From: an uncultured Pelagibacteraceae bacterium
Lineage (GTDB): Bacteria > Pseudomonadota > Alphaproteobacteria > Pelagibacterales > Pelagibacteraceae
Direction: 5' to 3'
DNA length: 64,000 bases
Assembly (NCBI GenBank): GCA_902587145.1
Contig: CACIKD010000001.1
Span: 248,805 to 312,804 of the forward strand
How positions within the stretch are numbered: the first letter of the stretch is position 1; each line of letters begins with the position of its first letter. Shown here piece after piece: positions 9,175 to 18,482 of the stretch. A program made the translations under genes and the position numbers. The notes beneath the pieces are model-generated. The model did no database searches and had not been told where the DNA came from. It saw nothing but the letters and a program-made list of their open reading frames with translations.

Positions 9175-10262
9175 ATAATAAGTTAAATAATTATTTAATA
9201 ATCAACTATTCGAAAATTTTATTGAACGCTATATTTATTTCTTTTTGTCTTGGTTTAATTTTAAATTTATTTGAGGAGGTAGAATTCTTTAAAAATTCTG
9301 GTGAAAGTTTATTTCTTCCTTTCATACTAACGCTTGCTTACATTCCAAACCTTATTTTTATAAATTTAATGCCGTTTATAATATTTATTTCTGCTATGTG
9401 GTTTTTTATATCGATTAAACAGAATAATGAGTTACTGACTTTAAAAGTTTTTGGATATTCAAATGCGAAAGTGATTGCATTAATTGGGCTGATTTCATTT
9501 TTTTGGGGACTACTAATTTTGATAATAATAAACCCTGTTACCTCGGACATGGTAAAGTACTATGAAAAAACTAAATCTAATTATTCCAAAGACACTGATC
9601 ATTTAGTTACAATAAATAGGAATGGAGTTTGGATTAAAGAAAAAAAAGGAAGTAATTTATACATTATCAACGCTGATAGATTAGAAAATGATCATTTAAT
9701 AAACGTTTCAATTAATATCATCTTTAAAGATAATGTTTTTAAAAAGAGAATAGAGGCAGAAAAAGCCAATATTTTGTTAAATAATTGGGATATGAGAAAT
9801 ATAAAAATATTTAATTTTGATGAGAATGGTAACATGGTAATTGAAAATAAAGAGAGTTTAGTTTTTAGTTCATTTTATAATGTTGAAAAACTAAATAATC
9901 TTTTTAAAAATTTAGATACTATTTCTTTCATTGAGTTAATAACAAATAATAAAAATTTGATTAATAGAGGTTATGAAAAAACTACAATATCGGAAAAAAT
10001 TAATTCTTTTTTTGCTCTTCCCTTTTTTCTTGCTTTAATGACAATATTGGCAGCCATATTCACTATTAATAATAGAAACTCTAACAATATTAATTACCTT
10101 ATGATAGCAGTGTTAACTTGCGCGATTATTTACTATATGAAAGATTTATCTGTAGCTCTCGGTAAGTCTGATAGAATTTCGCCTGAAATATCAGTTTGGA
10201 TACCAATTATTATTATTGGTTTAATAAATAGCATAGGATTACTTCAAATAAATGAAAAATAA
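9171..10262 (+). CDS. lptG: LPS export ABC transporter permease LptG
   Basis: 363 residues from the ATG at 9171, which overlaps the lptF stop codon as ATGA. An upstream in-frame start at 9156 is less likely. It has the same layout as LptF: about three N-terminal membrane segments, a periplasmic beta-jellyroll-like domain (~140-260) and three C-terminal membrane segments. The coupling-helix loop reads KQNNELLTLKVFGYSNAK. It is the partner of LptF in the inner-membrane LPS extraction complex. It overlaps lptD by 11 bp. No lptA or lptC is visible here. Confidence 0.85.
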   Translation: MNNKLNNYLIINYSKILLNAIFISFCLGLILNLFEEVEFFKNSGESLFLPFILTLAYIPNLIFINLMPFIIFISAMWFFISIKQNNELLTLKVFGYSNAKVIALIGLISFFWGLLILIIINPVTSDMVKYYEKTKSNYSKDTDHLVTINRNGVWIKEKKGSNLYIINADRLENDHLINVSINIIFKDNVFKKRIEAEKANILLNNWDMRNIKIFNFDENGNMVIENKESLVFSSFYNVEKLNNLFKNLDTISFIELITNNKNLINRGYEKTTISEKINSFFALPFFLALMTILAAIFTINNRNSNNINYLMIAVLTCAIIYYMKDLSVALGKSDRISPEISVWIPIIIIGLINSIGLLQINEK

Positions 10263-12585
10263 TTTATTTTTGATAAATTTACTAATTTCTTTATTTTTCT
10301 CAACAAATTTATTTGCAAATAATTTAGAAATATCTTCATCTGAAATTAGACTAGACAAAAAAGAATCCAAAATTATTCTTAAAGGCAATATTAAAGCTGT
10401 AGATGAAAATAAAAATATTTTAAAAGCAGAAGAAGCTTTCTACTTTAAAGATCTAGATTTGCTTAATAGTACTGGCTTAACATCAATTATTACTAGCGAA
10501 AATTATCTTTTAGAAAGTGAAAACGTTATTTTTGATAATAAAAATAAAGTTATAAAATCTGATTTTCCTACAAAAATAACTGATCCTAGTGGCAACATAT
10601 TTTCAGTTAAAATGTTTAATTACAATTCTATTAAAAATGTTCTCTTTTCTAAAGGGGAAATAAAATTAGTAGATATCAATAAAAATTTATATAAATTTAA
10701 TCAAATTTATATTGATGAGAAAAAGAAAAAAGTTATAGGTTCTGACGCTAAAGTTTTTTTTAATGATAACAAAATGAAAGCTGATGTAAGGAATAATCCT
10801 AGAATTTTTGCTAATAGCATCTCAATTGATGAAGAAATTACCTCTGTTCAAAAAGGAGTTCTTACTTATTGCAAGTTTAGAGAAAATGATAAGTGTCCTC
10901 CCTGGGAATTAAGAGCTAAAAAAATTAAACATAATAGCTCAAAAAAAACTGTTTATTATGATAATGCTGTTTTAAAAATATATGATTTTCCGATATTTTA
11001 TTTTCCCAGATTTTCTCATCCCGATCCAACAGTTGATAGGAGATCCGGATTTCTAATACCTTCATTTGCTAACAGTACAAATATGGGAGTAGGTATTGAC
11101 ATACCTTATTTCTGGAACATTTCTAAAGATAAAGATCTTACTATAACGCCAAGAATTCAGGCTAGCCACGAACCATTATATCTGGCAGAGTACCGACAGG
11201 ATTTTGCTAAATCATCATTTATTACAGATATTGGCTATACTGAAGGATATAAAAAAAAAACAAATTCAAAAACTCCAGGATCTAGATCTCATTTTTTTTC
11301 TAGATTTAATACTTCTTTTATTCAAGAAAAAGACATATCAAGTGACTTAGAAATAAACTTACAACATGTATCCAACAGCACTTATCCAAAAGTTAATAAG
11401 TTACAAACTTCTTTGGTAGATTATCTAGATAATACAATAAAAAATTCTATAGATTACGGATATCAAAATAAAGATTTTTTTTTTAATACAAAAATATCTG
11501 CATTTGAAAATCTTTCAAAAACAGGGAACGAAAGATTTGAATTTATATACCCTGAAGCCTCTCTTGAAAAAAATGTGCTTATGAGTGAAAATTTAGGAAT
11601 AGTCGATTTAAAATCTGAATTATTAATAAGAAACTACGAAGTGGACAAACAATTAGATATTATATCAAATGAATTTAATTGGGTTTCAAATAGCTGGGTA
11701 AACAAGTTTGGATTTGAAAATGAGTTTGTTGGATTATTTAAGAATGTAAACTATCAAGCAAAAAATACTAATGATTTTAAAACTGATGATACGGTTTCCG
11801 AATTTTATGGTGCGCTTGGCTTCAGGTCAGAATTAGGATTATTCAAATATAGAGAAAATAATAAATTAAATATTTTCAAACCAAAACTATTAGTAAAAAT
11901 TTCTCCAAATGACTCTAGAAATATATCTGACGACTCAACTACTTTAAATTACTCAGATTTATATAAATTAAATAAAGTGAAAAAAATTCACTCAACCGAC
12001 ACTGGTTCAAGTGTAAGCTTAGGTTTTGATTTTAAAATAAATGACCTAGATGAAAATAAAGAGATAAAAAAAGAGAAATTTAGAATTGGTATTGGTCAAA
12101 TAATAAGCGCAGAGGAAAATCGTGATATGCCATCTAAAGCAACGCTTAATGAAAAAATGTCAGATATTATTGGAGAAACATCATTCAATTTTAATGAAAA
12201 TATTAAGATAACAAATAATTTTTTGCTAGATCAGAACTTAGAAAACTTTAATAAGAACCAAGTAGAACTTGGGATAGTTTATCCTTCAACAAATTTTAAC
12301 CTTAGTTATTTAGAGGAAAGCAAACATATTGGAAATACAAAATACATCCAGACTAACGCTGGGTTTAATTTTAATAACGGTTTAATTTCTCTAGGAGCTA
12401 AACGTAATTTGCTAACTAATTCTGCTGAATTTTACGATTTAAGCTATGAGTATATTAATGATTGTTTAACAGCGGGTGTTGCATTCAGAAGAGAATTTTA
12501 TAGAGATAGAGATATAGAACCAGACGACTCTTTAATTTTTAAAGTCACGTTTTCTCCATTAGGAACAATTACTACTCCTTATTAG
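10252..12585 (+). CDS. lptD: LPS-assembly outer-membrane protein LptD
   Basis: 777 residues. A signal peptide with a hydrophobic core at ~6-20 ends near FANN. Residues ~25-170 form the OstA/LptA-like periplasmic domain with repeated beta-strand patterns. The LptD domain follows, beginning near the CKFRENDKCPPWELRAKK motif at ~206 and the PRFSHPDPTVDRRSGFLIP stretch. A long Asn/Lys-rich beta-barrel runs to the C-terminus. It inserts LPS into the outer leaflet together with LptE, not seen here. The lptD-surA-pdxA-rsmA order is the same as in E. coli. Two Cys residues in the CKF...C motif could form a disulfide, though the exact E. coli Cys pattern is not apparent. Confidence 0.92.
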   Translation: MKNNLFLINLLISLFFSTNLFANNLEISSSEIRLDKKESKIILKGNIKAVDENKNILKAEEAFYFKDLDLLNSTGLTSIITSENYLLESENVIFDNKNKVIKSDFPTKITDPSGNIFSVKMFNYNSIKNVLFSKGEIKLVDINKNLYKFNQIYIDEKKKKVIGSDAKVFFNDNKMKADVRNNPRIFANSISIDEEITSVQKGVLTYCKFRENDKCPPWELRAKKIKHNSSKKTVYYDNAVLKIYDFPIFYFPRFSHPDPTVDRRSGFLIPSFANSTNMGVGIDIPYFWNISKDKDLTITPRIQASHEPLYLAEYRQDFAKSSFITDIGYTEGYKKKTNSKTPGSRSHFFSRFNTSFIQEKDISSDLEINLQHVSNSTYPKVNKLQTSLVDYLDNTIKNSIDYGYQNKDFFFNTKISAFENLSKTGNERFEFIYPEASLEKNVLMSENLGIVDLKSELLIRNYEVDKQLDIISNEFNWVSNSWVNKFGFENEFVGLFKNVNYQAKNTNDFKTDDTVSEFYGALGFRSELGLFKYRENNKLNIFKPKLLVKISPNDSRNISDDSTTLNYSDLYKLNKVKKIHSTDTGSSVSLGFDFKINDLDENKEIKKEKFRIGIGQIISAEENRDMPSKATLNEKMSDIIGETSFNFNENIKITNNFLLDQNLENFNKNQVELGIVYPSTNFNLSYLEESKHIGNTKYIQTNAGFNFNNGLISLGAKRNLLTNSAEFYDLSYEYINDCLTAGVAFRREFYRDRDIEPDDSLIFKVTFSPLGTITTPY

Positions 12586-12587
12586 AG

Positions 12588-13520
12588 ATGAGAATAAAAT
12601 TAATTTTTTTCTTTTTAATTTTCTTAAGTTTTTTCAATAAAGCTTTTTCCAATATTGAAGATAGAATTGTTGCAAAAGTAGATAATGAAATTATTACTAA
12701 TTATGACTTAATAAATGAAGTAAATACAATTTTGGCCTTAACCAACAAGACAGCAAACAAAAATGAGTTAGGAAAATTAAAAAACCTTGCTTTTGCAAGT
12801 CTCAAGAAACGCTTAATTAAAGAGACTGAAATTAAAAGATATAAAATATCAAGGTATAATAAAGCAGATGTAAATAATTATATTCAAGCACTAGAAACAA
12901 ATCTGGGTCTAATTCAACAAAATATTAGTTTAAAGGATCATTTTAAAAAATATGGTGCTAATTACGAATTTTATCTTGAAGGAGTAATTATTAATTTTAA
13001 ATGGAATAGTTTAATTTTTTCACTATATAGAAAACAATTAGATGTTGACGAAGAGTTAATTAAATCTGAATTAAATAAACAACTTAAACAAGAAAATAAA
13101 ATTGAAGAATTTAATTTATCTGAAATTGTTTTAGAAAACTGGGATCAAATAAAATTAAATGAAGTGAAGAAAAGTATTCAAGAGAATGGTTTTGTTAAGA
13201 CCGCAACTTTGTATAGTGAATCAATTTCTTCTACAAAGGGAGGATCTATTGGATGGGTAGTTTCTAAGTCAATTTCAAAAAATTACTTAGAGATAATTTC
13301 AAAATTAAAAAAAACACAAATTTCTGAGCCTATTAAAATAAATAATAATATTGTTATTATAAAACTAAATGATAAAAGAATTTTAAATCAAAATAATTTA
13401 GATCTTGTGGAAATTGAAAAAAAAATAATTAGGCAAAAAAAAGAGGAGAAGTTGAACATATTCTCTGATTCGCATTATTTAAATTTAGAAAAAAATGCCT
13501 ATGTTGAAATTAATGAATAA
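12588..13520 (+). CDS. surA: Periplasmic SurA-like peptidyl-prolyl isomerase and chaperone
   Basis: 310 residues with a signal peptide (hydrophobic at ~4-20, cleavage near AFSN). The SurA N-terminal domain starts at IEDRIVAKVDNEIITNYDL. One parvulin-like domain follows (~170-275), with GGSIGWVVSKSIS matching the conserved GGxLGW parvulin motif. E. coli SurA has two parvulin domains, and the single domain here accounts for the shorter length. It is an outer-membrane protein chaperone expected to serve LptD and other barrels. The gene starts 2 bp after lptD and overlaps the pdxA start region. Confidence 0.85.
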   Translation: MRIKLIFFFLIFLSFFNKAFSNIEDRIVAKVDNEIITNYDLINEVNTILALTNKTANKNELGKLKNLAFASLKKRLIKETEIKRYKISRYNKADVNNYIQALETNLGLIQQNISLKDHFKKYGANYEFYLEGVIINFKWNSLIFSLYRKQLDVDEELIKSELNKQLKQENKIEEFNLSEIVLENWDQIKLNEVKKSIQENGFVKTATLYSESISSTKGGSIGWVVSKSISKNYLEIISKLKKTQISEPIKINNNIVIIKLNDKRILNQNNLDLVEIEKKIIRQKKEEKLNIFSDSHYLNLEKNAYVEINE

Positions 13521-14463
13521 TTTTGGAATAGTTTTAGGTGAACCTAATAGCATTAACTGTGAGATTTTAGCGAAATCTAAAGCTTATAAAAAGGGTGCTG
13601 TAATCATAGGTAGTTACAAGTTGCTTAAATCGCAACTAAAAATCTTAAAGATTAAAAGAAAATTAAAAAAAATTAAAACACCTGAAGAAATTAGAAAAAA
13701 TGATAAGGTTCTAAATGTTTTAGATATACCACTTAAATTTAAAAAAGCTTTTAAAGTAAACCACAAGGAAAGTTCAAATTATGTAAAAAAATGCTTAGTA
13801 ATCGGTCATAATTTGTGTTTACAAAAAAAAATAAGAGGAATTATAAATTGTTCGGTCAACAAGAAGAATTTATTTAAAAATAGAAACTTAGGTGTTACTG
13901 AGTTTTTGGCAAAAAAAAATAAAGTTTTAAATTCAGAAGTCATGATCATTTACAATAAAAACTTATCTGTAGTACCGCTAACAACACATATCAAAGTAAA
14001 AGACATATCAAAATCCATCAAAAAAAATTTATTATTAAAAAAATTGAAGACTTTAAACAAATACTACGTTAAATATTTTAAAAAAACTCCTAGAATAGGG
14101 GTTTTAGGATTAAATCCTCATAATCTTGAACTTAAAAAAAACTCAGAAGAATTAAAAGTAATCGTTCCAATAATTAAAAGATTAAAAAAGAAAATCAAAA
14201 TTTCAGGTCCCTATCCTGCTGATACCATTTTTTTAAAACATAATTTGAGTAGGTTTGATATAATTGTTGGAATGTATCATGATCAAGTTTTGTCTCCATT
14301 TAAAGCATTATACGGATTTGATGCAGTTAACATAACATTTGGCTTACCTTATATTAGAATGTCCCCAGATCACGGAGTTGCTGAAGATAAAAAAAAATTA
14401 AATATATCAAATCCACTCAGTCTAAATAGATGTATTGAGTTAATAACAAAACTAATTAAATGA
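13513..14463 (+). CDS. pdxA: 4-hydroxythreonine-4-phosphate dehydrogenase
   Basis: About 316 residues from the ATG at 13513; in-frame ATGs at 13495 and 13501 are possible and would overlap surA more deeply. PdxA makes the precursor of pyridoxal phosphate from 4-phosphohydroxy-threonine with NAD. The C-terminal half is well conserved: GPYPADTIF, a metal-binding MYHDQVLSPFKALYG and NITFGLPYIRMSPDHG. The N-terminal signature is degenerate, reading LGEPNSINCEI where E. coli PdxA has GEPAGIGPDL. The Lys/Ile-rich N-terminal half is otherwise divergent. Its position between surA and rsmA strongly supports the call. The stop overlaps the rsmA start as ATGA. Confidence 0.87.
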   Translation: MNNFGIVLGEPNSINCEILAKSKAYKKGAVIIGSYKLLKSQLKILKIKRKLKKIKTPEEIRKNDKVLNVLDIPLKFKKAFKVNHKESSNYVKKCLVIGHNLCLQKKIRGIINCSVNKKNLFKNRNLGVTEFLAKKNKVLNSEVMIIYNKNLSVVPLTTHIKVKDISKSIKKNLLLKKLKTLNKYYVKYFKKTPRIGVLGLNPHNLELKKNSEELKVIVPIIKRLKKKIKISGPYPADTIFLKHNLSRFDIIVGMYHDQVLSPFKALYGFDAVNITFGLPYIRMSPDHGVAEDKKKLNISNPLSLNRCIELITKLIK

Positions 14464-15254
14464 AATTTAAAAAGTCATTAGGTCAAAATCTTTTGATTGA
14501 TAAAAATATTTTAAAAAAGATACTTTCACTAACTTCATTTAAAAATAAGAATATTATTGAGATTGGAGCTGGAACTGGTAACTTAAGTTTTGAAATTTTA
14601 AAATTGGTTCCAAGTAGACTAATTTGTATCGAAAAAGATAAAATTTTTGCAAAAAATCTAAAGACTCTTTTTAAAAATCAAAAAAATATATCGGTTCTAA
14701 ACGGGGATATATTAAAATTAAATTTGAAAAGACTAATTACAAATGAAACAATAATTATTGGAAATTTACCGTATAATATTTCAACTCAAATCCTTATCAA
14801 ATTTATACGATTTAATCCTTGGCCTCCCAAATTTGAAAGGTTAATTTTTATGTTTCAAAAAGAAGTTGGTGAAAAAATTATTGCAAAAATGGGAAGTTCT
14901 AATTATTCTAGATTATCTATAATAACGAAATCAAGACTAAAAATTTTAAATTTTTTTTACGTATCAAAAAACTGTTTTTTACCTAAGCCCAAAGTAGACT
15001 CGATTGTTATTGAATTTCAACCTGTTAAAAGAAAAGACATAAATTTCAAATCAATAAAATCTCTTGAGTACATAACGAATGTTTTTTTCTCTAATAAAAG
15101 AAAAATGATTAATAAAACCTTTAAAAAACTTAAAATTGAACATAACAGGTTTGCACAAAATGAAAAAATTGATTTAACTTTAAGGCCTGAGAGACTTAGT
15201 GAAAGTTTATTTTATAAAATCACTGAATTTTACGAAAAATCACGATTTAAATAA
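14460..15254 (+). CDS. rsmA: 16S rRNA dimethyladenosine transferase (KsgA/RsmA)
   Basis: 264 residues, normal length. It dimethylates two adjacent adenosines near the 3' end of 16S rRNA using SAM. The N-terminal KSLGQNLLIDKNI is characteristic. The SAM motif I is IEIGAGTGNLS (~35-45), and the catalytic IGNLPYNIS motif lies at ~100-108. The C-terminal RNA-contacting helices are Lys-rich. The start ATG overlaps the pdxA stop. It converges on gmk with an 8-bp overlap. Confidence 0.95.
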   Translation: MKFKKSLGQNLLIDKNILKKILSLTSFKNKNIIEIGAGTGNLSFEILKLVPSRLICIEKDKIFAKNLKTLFKNQKNISVLNGDILKLNLKRLITNETIIIGNLPYNISTQILIKFIRFNPWPPKFERLIFMFQKEVGEKIIAKMGSSNYSRLSIITKSRLKILNFFYVSKNCFLPKPKVDSIVIEFQPVKRKDINFKSIKSLEYITNVFFSNKRKMINKTFKKLKIEHNRFAQNEKIDLTLRPERLSESLFYKITEFYEKSRFK

Positions 15255-15822
15255 AAGACATTTTATCTTTTTTATGAGTTGTAATTATTTTTTCAATTTG
15301 ACGAAAGCAGCTTTCTAAATCGTTATTAATTACAACATAATCATAATCAAACCAGTGTCGCACGTCGCTCTCATATTGTTTTAATCTTTTTTCTACCACT
15401 TTATCATTGTCCTGATTTCTATTAATTAATCTTTTTTTAAGTTCATCTTTATCAGGTGGTAGAATGAAAATTTTTATTAAGTTTAATTCTTTAAATTTAG
15501 ACAACTGTTTTGTACCTTGCCAATCGATATCAAATACCACATCATAATTTTCTTGATGAAGTTTATTTACTGATTTTTTTGAAGTCCCATAATAATTATC
15601 AAATATCTTAGCATGTTCATAAAAATTATTTTTTTTTATAAGTTTCTCAAATTCTTCTTGGCTAACGAAATGATAATCTACTCCATCAATTTCGTTTGGC
15701 CTCGGTTTTCTTGTAGTGTGAGATATTGAAATTTTTATGTTCGGATACTTTTGACTTAATTTTTTAGTGATAGTTGTTTTACCAGCCCCTGATGGTGAAG
15801 ACAGAACAATATTGAAACCCAA
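15247..15822 (-). CDS. gmk: Guanylate kinase
   Basis: 191 residues. It phosphorylates GMP to GDP with ATP, downstream of guaA/guaB. The P-loop SSPSGAGKTT lies at 8-17. The GMP-binding segment reads SHTTRKPRPNEIDGVDYHFVS. The lid region with KRLINRNQD and the Arg-containing KRLKQYESD are present. It lies 17 bp downstream of acpP on the same strand, so it may share that transcript. Confidence 0.95.
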   Translation of the reverse strand: MGFNIVLSSPSGAGKTTITKKLSQKYPNIKISISHTTRKPRPNEIDGVDYHFVSQEEFEKLIKKNNFYEHAKIFDNYYGTSKKSVNKLHQENYDVVFDIDWQGTKQLSKFKELNLIKIFILPPDKDELKKRLINRNQDNDKVVEKRLKQYESDVRHWFDYDYVVINNDLESCFRQIEKIITTHKKDKMSFI

Positions 15823-15839
15823 AACTAATCCTTTTTTAT

Positions 15840-16082
15840 TTATTGAGTAGATTTGCTCTCAATAAATTTTATTGCATCACCAACTGTTAGTATTTTTTCG
15901 GCCTCACTATCTGAAATTTCTGAACCAAATTCTTCTTCAAAGGCCATTACTAATTCGACAGTGTCCAAGCTATCAGCACCAAGATCGTCAATGAAGCTAG
16001 CTTCTTCCACAACTTTATCTTCTTCAACACCAAGATGATCTGCAACTATTTTTTTTACTTTTGAACCAATTTCTTTTGACAT
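15840..16082 (-). CDS. acpP: Acyl carrier protein
   Basis: 80 residues, acidic, with the 4'-phosphopantetheine attachment serine at 38 in [13 protein letters not shown]. It carries growing acyl chains for fatty-acid and lipid A synthesis. It is the last fab gene of a minus-strand group fabD-fabG-acpP. The 54-bp gap to fabG holds a good promoter, consistent with extra expression of this abundant protein. Confidence 0.97.
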   Translation of the reverse strand: MSKEIGSKVKKIVADHLGVEEDKVVEEASFIDDLGADSLDTVELVMAFEEEFGSEISDSEAEKILTVGDAIKFIESKSTQ

Positions 16083-16102
16083 GAATTTCCCTTATTTAAG
16101 TT

Positions 16103-16132
16103 ATTATAATCTTACTAAGATTATTAATACAA
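16103..16132 (-). promoter_or_regulatory. Probable acpP promoter overlapped by a dyad
   Basis: On the minus strand TTGTAT (16127-16132) and TATAAT (16103-16108) are 18 bp apart. The transcript would start about 14 nt before the acpP ATG. A perfect 8-bp inverted repeat, ATAATCTT and AAGATTAT (16106-16124), covers the spacer and part of the -10. A TTGACA also occurs at 16135-16140 but is too far from the TATAAT. Confidence 0.45.
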
Positions 16133-16136
16133 ATTG

Positions 16137-16871
16137 TCAAGCCATATACATTCCACCGTTAACATGAATAGTTTCTCCTGTAATATAAGAAGCTTCATCA
16201 GAACTTAAAAAAGCTACACAATTAGACACATCATCCCCTGAACCCATTTTGCCCATTGGGATCTTAGATAATAGTATGTTTCTTATTTTTTCAGGGATAC
16301 TATTAGTCATATCTGAAACTATAAAGCCTGGGGAAACACAATTAATCGTAATATTTTTTTTAGCGTACTCAATTGACAGGCTTTTTGACATCCCAATTGT
16401 ACCTGATTTAGAAGCAGCATAATTTGATTGTCCAATATTACCTGTGTGACCAACTATTGATGTTATATTTATTACTCTGCCAGAGTTACTTTTCATCATT
16501 TTTTTAATTGCGTATTTGGATAACAAAAAAGTAGATGTTAGATTTATGTCTATTACTTTTTGCCAATCATCATCTTTCATTCTTAAAGATAAATTATCTC
16601 TGTTAATCCCAGCATTATTTATAAGTATATCTAATCCGCCTAAATCTTCCGATACTTCATCAATAAATTTTTCTATTTCTGAATGAGATGAAATATCAAA
16701 TTTTTTTACTTTAATTTCACTGTGTTCTTTTTTAAGTTTTTCTAATTTTTCTGCATTTGTTCCCGTGCCTAAAACTTTTGCATTTAATGATAAAAATTTT
16801 TTTACAAGAGATCCACCAATACCCCCAGTAGCACCTGTGATTAAAACTTTTTTATCTTTTAAATTAATCAT
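16137..16871 (-). CDS. fabG: 3-oxoacyl-ACP reductase
   Basis: 244 residues, a classical short-chain dehydrogenase. It reduces 3-oxoacyl-ACP with NADPH in fatty-acid elongation. The nucleotide motif TGATGGIG is at 12-19, NNAG at 85-88 and the catalytic triad Ser138, Tyr151, Lys155 (YAASK). The C-terminal GETIHVNGGMYMA is typical of FabG. The start overlaps the fabD stop by 4 bp. Position between fabD and acpP fixes the role among many SDRs. Confidence 0.95.
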   Translation of the reverse strand: MINLKDKKVLITGATGGIGGSLVKKFLSLNAKVLGTGTNAEKLEKLKKEHSEIKVKKFDISSHSEIEKFIDEVSEDLGGLDILINNAGINRDNLSLRMKDDDWQKVIDINLTSTFLLSKYAIKKMMKSNSGRVINITSIVGHTGNIGQSNYAASKSGTIGMSKSLSIEYAKKNITINCVSPGFIVSDMTNSIPEKIRNILLSKIPMGKMGSGDDVSNCVAFLSSDEASYITGETIHVNGGMYMA

Positions 16872-17794
16872 TTTAAAATTTTAATATCATCGACTTTATT
16901 AATATTTCTAATAGATACTTTATCACTAGTTCTTTTAACAAGTCCACTTAATACCTTTCCAGGTCCAATTTCAATAAAATCATTTATATCGTTATTTATC
17001 ATAAAATTAACACTTTCCCTCCACCTTACTTGTGAAAATATTTGTTTGTATAATAAATCTTTTATGTTTCCATCTTTATCAACTGGTAAAGCAGTGACGT
17101 TACTTATTAGTTGTATGTTTGGAGTTTTAAAATTAGTTTTTTCTAAAAATAATTTCATTTTTTCTGCAGCTGGTTTCATTAAAGTACAATGAAAAGGAGC
17201 GCTTACCGGCAAAAATATAGACCTTTTTTTTTCAGCTTTTAAATCATTGTTTAAATTAATTAACGTCTGCTTGTTGCCACTTAAAATTATTTGACCCGGA
17301 GAGTTATCGTTTGCGATTTCACAAATATCTTTTTTTTTATCAAATTTTTCAATTTTTGAATTTAGCTCGTTTATATCCATGCCCATGACAGCTAACATTG
17401 CACCTTTTCCTTCAGGAACTGCAGCTTGCATCAGCTTACCTCTCTCATGAACTAATTTTAAGCCATCTTCCAAATTTAAAGACTCAGAAGCAACCAAAGC
17501 ACTGTACTCTCCTAAGGAATGTCCTGCAATGTATTTAGTTTTAGAAAAATCAAAATTAAATTCTTTTTTTAATACACTAAATATTGCATAACTAGTAATC
17601 AAAATTGCTGGTTGGGTAATCTCTGTTTTTTTTAAATCTTCATCAGAACCATTCAAAATTATTTTGGACAAGCTAAATTTTAGTGCTTCATCACCTCTTC
17701 CAAAAATATCTTTTACCATCTTAAAATTACTATGAAACTCAGAAGCCATACCAGCTTTTTGTGAACCTTGGCCTGGAAATATAATTGTATTCAT
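16868..17794 (-). CDS. fabD: Malonyl-CoA:ACP transacylase
   Basis: 308 residues. It loads malonyl groups onto ACP. The N-terminal IFPGQGSQKAGM, the nucleophile Ser93 in GHSLGEYSAL, Arg118 and His202 in APFHCTLM form the expected active site. It is first in the minus-strand fabD-fabG(-acpP-gmk) group and divergent from the ribosomal protein operon at rpsF. Confidence 0.96.
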   Translation of the reverse strand: MNTIIFPGQGSQKAGMASEFHSNFKMVKDIFGRGDEALKFSLSKIILNGSDEDLKKTEITQPAILITSYAIFSVLKKEFNFDFSKTKYIAGHSLGEYSALVASESLNLEDGLKLVHERGKLMQAAVPEGKGAMLAVMGMDINELNSKIEKFDKKKDICEIANDNSPGQIILSGNKQTLINLNNDLKAEKKRSIFLPVSAPFHCTLMKPAAEKMKLFLEKTNFKTPNIQLISNVTALPVDKDGNIKDLLYKQIFSQVRWRESVNFMINNDINDFIEIGPGKVLSGLVKRTSDKVSIRNINKVDDIKILK

Positions 17795-17824
17795 TTTAAT
17801 TGATATACATGCTTATAATTAATG

Positions 17825-17853
17825 TTGAAATGACTTTTTTATAATAGTATAAA
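17825..17853 (+). promoter_or_regulatory. Probable promoter of the rpsF operon
   Basis: TTGAAA (17825-17830) and TATAAA (17848-17853) with a 17-bp spacer, one of the best promoter matches in the window. Transcription would start near 17860, about 20 nt before the rpsF ATG. Confidence 0.6.
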
Positions 17854-17874
17854 ACCTGCTTAATATTAATACAA
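17846..17874 (-). promoter_or_regulatory. Possible fabD promoter
   Basis: On the minus strand TTGTAT (17869-17874) and TATACT (17846-17851), 17-bp spacer. The -10 overlaps that of the rpsF promoter on the opposite strand, so the two promoters would compete for polymerase. Confidence 0.45.
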
Positions 17875-17880
17875 ATTTAT

Positions 17881-18210
17881 ATGAATTTCTACGAACACAC
17901 AGTAATTGCTAAGCAAAATCTTTCTCAAAAAGATGTTGATAATATTGAAAAAAAATATGAAGAGTTAATTAATAATAACTCTGGTAAAGTTTTAAAAATA
18001 GAAAAGTGGGGATTGTTAAACTTTAAGAGAAAAATTAAAAACTACACCAAAGGTTATTTTTTACACTTTAAAATAGAGGGAGAGCCAAAAACGCTAGAGG
18101 AGATAAAAACTAAAACCAAGCTTGATAGTAATATTGTCAGATTTCTAACTGTAAAATACAAAAATTTAGACCTAAAAACTGAGTATTTCTCAAAAAATAA
18201 AAACACATGA
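17881..18210 (+). CDS. rpsF: 30S ribosomal protein S6
   Basis: 109 residues. It begins MNFYEHTVIAKQNLS, typical of bS6, and contains KWGLLNFKRKIKNYTKGYF, the conserved RNA-binding region. bS6 binds the central domain of 16S rRNA together with bS18, encoded next. It overlaps rpsR by 4 bp. The order rpsF-rpsR-rplI-dnaB is conserved in proteobacteria. Confidence 0.96.
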   Translation: MNFYEHTVIAKQNLSQKDVDNIEKKYEELINNNSGKVLKIEKWGLLNFKRKIKNYTKGYFLHFKIEGEPKTLEEIKTKTKLDSNIVRFLTVKYKNLDLKTEYFSKNKNT

Positions 18211-18476
18211 AAAAAAGAAAAAAAAATTTTAAAAATTCAAAAAACTCTTTAAATAAATTAAGTTTATTCCAAAAAAGTGATGCTAGATTTTCTAGAAAAT
18301 GTCCTTTTTCTGTTAAAAATGCTCCTAATATAGATTATAAAAATATTTCGTTGCTTCAAAAATATATTACTGAAACAAATAAAATAATAACTTCAAAGAT
18401 AAGCAATGTTTCTTTGGGGAAACAAAAAAAATTAGCAAGAGAAATAAAAAAAGCAAAAATTTTAGGAATATTATAA
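18207..18476 (+). CDS. rpsR: 30S ribosomal protein S18
   Basis: 89 residues, strongly basic. The conserved core IDYKNISLLQKYITETNKI and the C-terminal KKLAREIKKAKILGIL (LARAIKRAR-like in other bacteria) identify bS18. The N-terminal ~25 residues are a Lys/Asn-rich extension. It pairs with bS6 on the small-subunit platform. The start overlaps rpsF. Confidence 0.95.
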   Translation: MKKRKKNFKNSKNSLNKLSLFQKSDARFSRKCPFSVKNAPNIDYKNISLLQKYITETNKIITSKISNVSLGKQKKLAREIKKAKILGIL

Positions 18477-18482
18477 AATATT

